Below are positions 13,836-17,793 of a stretch of 17,793 bases of DNA, one piece after another. The notes below the pieces were generated by a model. That model did not search any database. It was not told the origin of the DNA and worked only from the letters and a program-made list of their open reading frames with translations. The stretch's first letter is position 1; each line of letters opens with the position of its first letter. Origin of the DNA: Bacilli bacterium (GTDB taxonomy: Bacteria > Bacillota_I > Bacilli_A > RF39 > UBA660); assembly GCA_024683115.1 (NCBI GenBank), contig JAIKYM010000124.1, positions 1-17,793 on the forward strand. Direction: 5' to 3'. The position numbers and the translations under genes are program-made.

Positions 13836-14717
13836 ATGATAGAAAAGATATTTAGTTATTTTGAAGATCATAATATTATAGTTAGAGGCATAGCTTTAGT
13901 GTTAGGCTGTTTTATTTGTGCATCTGTGTATAATCTTTTCGCAGTACCTAATAACATTGTTTATGGTGGTTTAGGAGGTTTAGCAATTGTAGTTAATAAG
14001 TTAACAGCTATACCTACATTAACATTTTTAAATGCTTCTATAATTCTATCTTTAATAATATCTATTGTGGTAATGGGATTTAAACATACATTGCATTCAA
14101 TAATAGGATATGCTTGTTATTTTGTTATGTTAAATTTAACTTCTAAATTATATGTTGGTATTCATATAGAGTTTGATTCATTTCTATTTACTTGTATATT
14201 CTTTGCACTAGTTGGCGGATTAGGAAGTGGATTAATATATAGATCAGGTTTTGATACAGGTGGTATTGATACTATACTTACTATTCTAAGAGATAAATAT
14301 AAAGTACCTTTTTCTACAGTTGGTAATATAGTAAATGGTTTAATAATTACCTCAGGTATCATTATCTTCGGACCTATTAAAGCTATATATGCAATTATTA
14401 CTTTAATAATTATTAATAATGTATCTGATTCTGTTGTAATTGGATTATCATCTAAAAAGATGGTATTTATAAACAGTAATAAAAGCCATGAGTTAACTAA
14501 ATATATTGAAAAAGAACTAGGTACTGGATATACTTTATTGCAATCTACAAATGGTATAGGTATATTTAAAAGAACTATAGTAATGGTAGTAGTTCCTACT
14601 TATAGATTCTATACTTTAAAAGCTAAAGTTAAAGATATTGATTCTAAAGCAGTCCTATATTCACACGATTGTTACAATGTAACAGGTGGACAAACTAATC
14701 AAATTATTGCTTTTTAA
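13836..14717 (+). CDS. YitT family membrane protein (DUF161/DUF2179)
   Basis: 293 residues. About five hydrophobic segments (roughly 15-190) match the YitT membrane domain, including VPNNIVYGGLGGLAIVVNKL near 37-56 and the family signature RSGFDTGGIDTI (about 138-149). A soluble C-terminal DUF2179 domain follows (about 205-293; GTGYTLLQSTNGIGIFKRT, then MVVVPTYRF and CYNVTGGQ). The biochemical function of the family is not established; small-molecule or ion transport is often assumed. The gene is alone between a TATAAT promoter and a strong terminator. Confidence 0.92.
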   Translation: MIEKIFSYFEDHNIIVRGIALVLGCFICASVYNLFAVPNNIVYGGLGGLAIVVNKLTAIPTLTFLNASIILSLIISIVVMGFKHTLHSIIGYACYFVMLNLTSKLYVGIHIEFDSFLFTCIFFALVGGLGSGLIYRSGFDTGGIDTILTILRDKYKVPFSTVGNIVNGLIITSGIIIFGPIKAIYAIITLIIINNVSDSVVIGLSSKKMVFINSNKSHELTKYIEKELGTGYTLLQSTNGIGIFKRTIVMVVVPTYRFYTLKAKVKDIDSKAVLYSHDCYNVTGGQTNQIIAF

Positions 14718-14753
14718 TGTTAATAAATACATATTTATTAACATTTTATTTTA
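14716..14753 (+). terminator. Terminator after the YitT-family gene
   Basis: A 14-bp perfect inverted repeat (14716-14729 with 14732-14745) starting at the stop codon, then TTTTATTTTAT. The stem is AT-rich but long. Confidence 0.8.
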
Positions 14754-14768
14754 TCTAAAATTATTATT

Positions 14769-14777
14769 TGGTATAAT
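14769..14777 (+). promoter_or_regulatory. Extended -10 promoter of the AAA+ gene
   Basis: TGG followed by TATAAT (14772-14777). No good -35 is seen. The start near 14784 precedes the SD AGGTGAT (14787-14793) by 2-3 bases, so the leader is about 13 nt. Confidence 0.68.
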
Positions 14778-14796
14778 CTATGTATAGGTGATTCTC

Positions 14797-15819
14797 ATGG
14801 ATGAAGAAATTGAAGTATTAAATGTTAACAATGAAGTAGTAAATACACAATTGGTACAACCAGTACCAGCACAACCTGTTGTTCAATCTGCTCCTGTAAG
14901 TAATAAACCAAGCATGATTCAAATGTATGGTGAAATATTAACTGATAAAACATACATAACTAATCCTGCTATTGCAAGAGATGATGAAATCAATCAAATG
15001 ATTCTAGCATTAATAACACCAGATAAGAGTGCTTTATTAGTTGGTAAACCTGGTATAGGTAAAACTGCCTTAGTTGAAGGTTTATCATATCGTATTCATG
15101 AAGGTACTGTTCCTAATGCTATTGCTGGTTGGAAAGTAATTAAGATTAATATTCCTGCTTTATTAGGTAAGATTACTGTAGATGGTACTGAAGTATCTAA
15201 GTTACAATTATTAATTGATGAAATTGATAACTTAGAGAAAACTATATTATTTATAGATGAAGTACATTTATTAGTTGCTCACAACAATGGACAAGTAGAT
15301 TTAGACTTTGCTAACATGTTAAAACCATACCTAGACCGTGGACGTATCTTAATGATAGGAGCTACTACTGATATGGAATATGAACAATATATCTTAAGAG
15401 ATAGAGCCTTTGTTAGACGTTTTATTAAGATAAACATTGAAGAACTACAAGGCGAAAATGTTGTTAAAGTATTATTAGGTACATATCCTAAGTTTGAAAA
15501 GAAACTTGGTATTAAGTTTAAAATGACTGAATTCCAATTGGAAAGATTATTTGCTTGGATAGTAGATCATACAACTGAATATAAGAGAATATATGAAGTA
15601 CAAAATAGATATCCAGATATATGTTTAACTATTATTTCTAGTGCATTCTCTTATGCATTGCTTGAAAATGCTACTGAAGTAACATATAAACATGTATATC
15701 TAGCTATGAAAAATACTAGAGCCATCTATGATGATGCGATAGCTAAAGCATTAGATGATTTTAAAGTTAGATTTGCTGATGAACTAATAAGGGATAATAT
15801 TAGTGTAGAAGGATTATAA
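14797..15819 (+). CDS. Stand-alone AAA+ ATPase resembling the first ATPase module of Clp/Hsp100
   Basis: 340 residues from the ATG at 14797; GTG 14788 is part of the SD. After a disordered Val/Gln/Pro-rich start (about 1-38), a single AAA+ module follows. Walker A is GKPGIGKT (83-90), Walker B ILFIDE (150-155) and sensor 1 GATT (188-191). The Arg-finger region is RDRAFVRRF (201-209), in the place of the Clp D1 segment ending ERRF. RDDEINQMILAL and ALVEGL also match ClpA/B/C D1. The Clp N-domain, M-domain, second ATPase ring and IGF/L ClpP loop are all absent. The usual pore-loop YRGEFE is replaced by KITVDGTEVSKL. It may therefore remodel a partner rather than thread substrates; the partner is unknown. 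Confidence 0.88.
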   Translation: MDEEIEVLNVNNEVVNTQLVQPVPAQPVVQSAPVSNKPSMIQMYGEILTDKTYITNPAIARDDEINQMILALITPDKSALLVGKPGIGKTALVEGLSYRIHEGTVPNAIAGWKVIKINIPALLGKITVDGTEVSKLQLLIDEIDNLEKTILFIDEVHLLVAHNNGQVDLDFANMLKPYLDRGRILMIGATTDMEYEQYILRDRAFVRRFIKINIEELQGENVVKVLLGTYPKFEKKLGIKFKMTEFQLERLFAWIVDHTTEYKRIYEVQNRYPDICLTIISSAFSYALLENATEVTYKHVYLAMKNTRAIYDDAIAKALDDFKVRFADELIRDNISVEGL

Positions 15820-15850
15820 AAAAGTGATATTAAATATCACTTTTTATTTT
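15819..15850 (+). terminator. Terminator after the AAA+ gene
   Basis: AAAAAGTGATAT (15819-15830) and ATATCACTTTTT (15834-15845), loop TAA, then ATTTT. It begins in the stop codon. Confidence 0.9.
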
Positions 15851-15924
15851 GAAATAGTATTTGTATATTGATTAAAGATAAAATATGTTATTTTTTATAT
15901 AAAATATCATAAATAATTCGAGAT

Positions 15925-15953
15925 TTGATATATCAATGTTGTATATATATAGT
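15925..15953 (+). promoter_or_regulatory. Promoter with overlapping 12-bp palindrome, upstream of the tiny ORF
   Basis: TTGATA (15925-15930), a 17-base spacer and TATAGT (15948-15953). The -35 is the left half of the perfect palindrome TTGATATATCAA (15925-15936), a possible operator. The predicted start is near 15960. The preceding 75 bases (15851-15924) are AT-rich and show nothing else. Confidence 0.55.
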
Positions 15954-16025
15954 AGAGGGAGTGAACGGAACCCTCTAGAACGTGTTACAAGATGTTATCT
16001 CCGATACATTATGTATGGAGGTGAT
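15953..16025 (+). promoter_or_regulatory. Structured leader sequestering the SD of the tiny ORF
   Basis: TAGAGGG (15953-15959) and CCCTCTA (15971-15977) form a 7-bp inverted repeat at the predicted transcript start. GTTATCTCC (15994-16002) can pair along its full length with the SD GGAGGTGAT (16017-16025), three pairs being G-U. Inside it ATACAT (16004-16009) pairs with ATGTAT (16011-16016) past one bulged G, closing to a small loop. Together they form about 15 bp that would hide the whole SD. The pairing is seen; control of translation is inferred. Confidence 0.68.
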
Positions 16026-16028
16026 TAC

Positions 16029-16100
16029 ATGTGTAAAACAGAATTAAAAATCTTAATTCTAGTATTACTAGTAATTATTATTCTACTTATCGTTAACTGA
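16029..16100 (+). CDS. 23-residue hydrophobic peptide, possible type I toxin or small membrane protein
   Basis: ATG 16029 to TGA 16100 encodes 23 residues. A short charged start MCKTELK is followed by an unbroken run of Leu, Ile and Val (about residues 8-22) ending in Asn. This is a single membrane helix and little else. The SD GGAGGTGAT (16017-16025) is the strongest in the window, 7 bases from the ATG, and the leader can hide it by pairing. The gene stands alone between convergent neighbours, with nothing downstream on its strand to regulate, so it is not a leader peptide. Size, composition and masked SD fit type I toxins such as Ibs or the Fst/BsrG classes, but the sequence matches none I recognise. 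An unrelated small membrane protein is possible. Confidence 0.6.
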   Translation: MCKTELKILILVLLVIIILLIVN

Positions 16101-16116
16101 TCAATGGGGAGGTAAG

Positions 16117-16151
16117 GAAAATAAAAAGCATCTAACATAAGTTAGATGCTT
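16117..16151 (-). terminator. Second minus-strand terminator
   Basis: AAGCATCTAAC (16126-16136) and GTTAGATGCTT (16141-16151), an 11-bp perfect stem with loop ATAA. The T run (TTTATTTT) is on the minus strand only, so it stops leftward transcription from the radical SAM gene. It lies just after the tiny ORF and a purine-rich GGGGAGGTAAGG (16107-16118). Confidence 0.82.
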
Positions 16152-16156
16152 ACCAC

Positions 16157-16193
16157 AAAAAGAGATAGCATCACTTATAAGTAATGCGTTCTC
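16157..16193 (-). terminator. First minus-strand terminator, after the radical SAM gene
   Basis: GAGA/TCTC (16162-16165 with 16190-16193) and GCATCAC/GTAATGC (16168-16174 with 16181-16187) form a stem that is fully paired only in the minus-strand RNA: a G-U there is an A-C mismatch on the plus strand. It is followed on the minus strand by TTTTT (16161-16157). Confidence 0.75.
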
Positions 16194-16208
16194 TAAATTA
16201 AGTATATA

Positions 16209-17150
16209 TTAATTATTTATATTATTCAATCTTTTTCCTTGGTAGGAATTTCTTTTTACCATTTCTTTGTCTATATCATTTAATACTACGAATTTCTTTA
16301 ATAACCATTTTGGCTCAATTAAATCTTCTTTAACAGGATCTCCTGTTATTCTACATATAATGGTTTCGGGATTCAATAATTCTAATTGATCTACTACTAT
16401 ATCTATATATTCATCTTTAGTTAATACATGAAATGGCTCTTTATCATACATGTCAGCTAGTTTTGTATTCTTAGTTATATGTAACATATGTATTTTTATT
16501 CCATATATATTTAAATTATTTAAAAACTTAATAGTTTTCAACATATCTTCTTTAGTTTCACCAGGTAATCCATTTATGATATGAACAATTACTTTTATAT
16601 TTCTTTTTTGTAATTCTTTGTAGCATTCAACAAATTCATCAGTTGTATGTCCTCGGTTAATTAGTTCAAGAGTTTCTTCTTTAATTGTTTGTAATCCTAG
16701 TTCAATAGTTAAATATGTTTTTTTATTTAAATCTTCTAGATAGTCATATATTTCATCAGTAAAACAATCTGGACGAGTAGCTATTGATATACCTATTACA
16801 TCAGGTAGATTAATAACTGCTTCATATCTTTCTTTTAATTTATCTAATGTATCATATGTATTAGAATTGGCTTGGAAATATGCTATATAATTAGCATTAG
16901 GCCACTTCAATAATTCTATATTCTTAATCTTATTAAATTGTTCTACTAAATTATCTTTTATATCGCCTGCAAAATCACCAGAGCCAGATGGCGAACAATA
17001 GATACATCCACCTGTTCCTTTTGTTCCATCTTTGTTTGGACAAGTGAATCCTCCGTTTAAAGCTACCTTAAATACTTTAGTATTAAAAGTAGTCTTATAG
17101 AAGTAATTTAATGTATGATATCTTTTATTATCTAATGTATATTTAAACAT
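16209..17150 (-). CDS. Radical SAM protein, TIGR01212/YtqA (YhcC) family
   Basis: 313 residues. The 4Fe-4S cluster cysteines are Cys37, Cys49 and Cys52 in CPNKDGTKGTGG-C-IY-C, the CX11CX2C spacing of the TIGR01212 family instead of the common CX3CX2C. NGGFTCPNKDG and ISIATRPDC are typical. Other fitting segments are LTIELGLQTIKEETL, HIINGLPGETKEDM and GIKIHMLHI. The substrate is not firmly known; members are sometimes linked to tRNA or rRNA modification. I start at 17150 because GGTGAT (17160-17155 on the minus strand) lies 4 bases upstream of that ATG; the longer TTG start would lie in the SD. It has an extended -10 promoter and two terminators. Confidence 0.93.
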   Translation of the reverse strand: MFKYTLDNKRYHTLNYFYKTTFNTKVFKVALNGGFTCPNKDGTKGTGGCIYCSPSGSGDFAGDIKDNLVEQFNKIKNIELLKWPNANYIAYFQANSNTYDTLDKLKERYEAVINLPDVIGISIATRPDCFTDEIYDYLEDLNKKTYLTIELGLQTIKEETLELINRGHTTDEFVECYKELQKRNIKVIVHIINGLPGETKEDMLKTIKFLNNLNIYGIKIHMLHITKNTKLADMYDKEPFHVLTKDEYIDIVVDQLELLNPETIICRITGDPVKEDLIEPKWLLKKFVVLNDIDKEMVKRNSYQGKRLNNINN

Positions 17151-17167
17151 ATATATCACCAATAAAT

Positions 17168-17176
17168 ATCATATCA
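17168..17176 (-). promoter_or_regulatory. Extended -10 promoter of the radical SAM gene
   Basis: On the minus strand TGA is followed by TATGAT (17173-17168), 17 bases before the ATG. No clear -35. TATCAT (17172-17177) and ATGATA (17191-17196) form an inverted repeat spanning this and the divergent promoter. Confidence 0.6.
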
Positions 17177-17191
17177 TTTTATATACAAATA

Positions 17192-17200
17192 TGATAGAAT
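17192..17200 (+). promoter_or_regulatory. Extended -10 promoter of the last gene
   Basis: TGA followed by TAGAAT (17195-17200), 16 bases before the TTG start. It is divergent from the radical SAM promoter and shares an inverted repeat with it. Confidence 0.5.
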
Positions 17201-17216
17201 ATAGTTGTGATGGGAA

Positions 17217-17793
17217 TTGAAAAAGAGATTAGTTTTTATTATTTTAGGTATACTGGTTGTTGTATTATCTATTACTATAATACGGATTATCATGAAGAAA
17301 AATGATAAGAAAGAAGATATGAACCTATACTTTTATGGTGATTATTATCTGGTACATTATAGTGAAACTAAATATGGTAGAGATGTTTATATAACAGATG
17401 ATAATAAGCAATTTATGATTATGAATAATCGTATTGTTGGTTATCTAGATACAAATATTTATGATGTTGATGCACCTCTAGAAAAGGAATCTCTTGATAA
17501 AATAGCGTATGATTATTTTAAATACATCACAGGTACAAATTATGAATCATATGAGGATACTAAAGAATTTTATCAAGATACTTATAAGATTTATAGTTAT
17601 AGTTTTGTAAAAAAAATCAATGATATTCCAACTGCAGATAGTGTAACAATAGAAATTAGAAAAGATGGAACACTATATTCTATATCTGCAAGTAGAATTG
17701 GATTGTTTGATAAATATAACAATCTTGATGTTCATATGGATGATATTAATAAAAAGGTTGAACAATATATACATGAGAATTCAAATGATAATG
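17217..17793 (+). CDS. N-terminal part of a membrane-anchored extracytoplasmic protein
   Basis: An open frame without stop from a TTG at 17217 to the right edge (192 codons, truncated by the window). The start KKRLVFIILGILVVVLSITI is a short basic head and one hydrophobic helix, so a signal anchor; KKNDKKED follows. The outer part is Tyr/Asp/Lys-rich with mixed strands (NLYFYGDYYLVHY, KQFMIMNNRIVGYL, VTIEIRKDGTLYSISASRIG). TTG is chosen because no ATG or GTG lies in frame before the hydrophobic core, and GGGA is just upstream; this SD is weak. I do not recognise the family. The C-terminal pattern resembles small secreted domains of Firmicutes, without a firm match. Confidence 0.7.
   Translation, partial: MKKRLVFIILGILVVVLSITIIRIIMKKNDKKEDMNLYFYGDYYLVHYSETKYGRDVYITDDNKQFMIMNNRIVGYLDTNIYDVDAPLEKESLDKIAYDYFKYITGTNYESYEDTKEFYQDTYKIYSYSFVKKINDIPTADSVTIEIRKDGTLYSISASRIGLFDKYNNLDVHMDDINKKVEQYIHENSNDN

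Noticed and set aside
14788..14796. GTG start for the AAA+ gene
   Set aside because: The GTG is part of the SD AGGTGAT; the ATG at 14797 is correctly spaced.
16101..16118. Second SD-like purine run (GGGGAGGTAAGG) after the tiny ORF, possibly serving another ORF
   Set aside because: No start codon with an open frame follows; only the three-codon ATG-GGG-AGG-TAA is present. It may have an RNA-pairing role.
16117..16193. Hairpins after the tiny ORF as its own terminator or as an antisense RNA gene
   Set aside because: T runs are on the minus strand only, fitting termination of the radical SAM gene. No convincing promoter was found for a short antisense RNA between them.
1..17793. TGA read as Trp (Mycoplasma code)
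   Set aside because: No in-frame TGA in any long gene; Trp is TGG throughout; TGA ends sigH and the 23-residue ORF.
1..17793. tRNA, rRNA, insertion sequence, prophage or CRISPR array
   Set aside because: Reading both strands showed no cloverleaf, transposase, terminal repeats or regular repeat-spacer pattern.

Overview
The window looks like a chromosomal segment of a small-genome, very AT-rich member of the Bacilli/Mollicutes group, for example an uncultured gut lineage near RF39, Acholeplasmatales or Erysipelotrichia. This placement rests on gene order, AGA/TTA-rich codon use, strong TG-extended -10 promoters and short intergenic spaces; no 16S is present. The genetic code is standard: long genes such as fusA have no in-frame TGA and use TGG for Trp.

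Layout. (1) 1-1303: the end of a small membrane protein, lgt (lipoprotein diacylglyceryl transferase) and a small unknown ORF, closed by a terminator. (2) 1316-4051: mrnC (Mini-III), rlmB, a SigH-like sigma factor, then secE and nusG. This follows the B. subtilis order mrnC-rlmB-yacP-sigH-rpmG-secE-nusG but lacks yacP and rpmG. (3) 4053-4504: an HNH-like orphan gene under its own promoter. (4) 4515-7089: rplK-rplA and rplJ-rplL, each with its own promoter and structured leader. The second leader is a recognisable L10 leader with terminator and antiterminator. (5) 7091-7458: a small membrane or lipoprotein gene where rpoB-rpoC normally lie; rpoBC are absent. (6) 7499-11901: the str operon rpsL-rpsG-fusA plus tuf, with a hairpin-bearing leader. 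(7) 11925-17793: accessory genes. These are a large Pro-rich membrane-anchored protein, a YitT-family membrane protein, a stand-alone Clp-D1-like AAA+ ATPase, a 23-residue hydrophobic peptide with a sequestered ribosome-binding site, a TIGR01212/YtqA-type radical SAM protein and the start of a membrane-anchored protein.

The most notable signals are these. EF-G carries a paired change in its guanine-recognition motifs: NKxD has become NKMG, and the G5 Ser has become Asp. S12 has Ile at the position of E. coli Pro90. L11 has a 55-residue charged tail. Together they suggest an unusual decoding/translocation apparatus. The tiny ORF at 16029-16100 has the form of a type I toxin or a translationally gated small membrane protein. 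Six genes share a compact start in which the -10 box lies only 15-19 nt before the start codon, so their mRNAs would be almost leaderless with the Shine-Dalgarno (SD) sequence at the 5' end. Ribosomal operons in the same window instead have leaders of about 90-145 nt.
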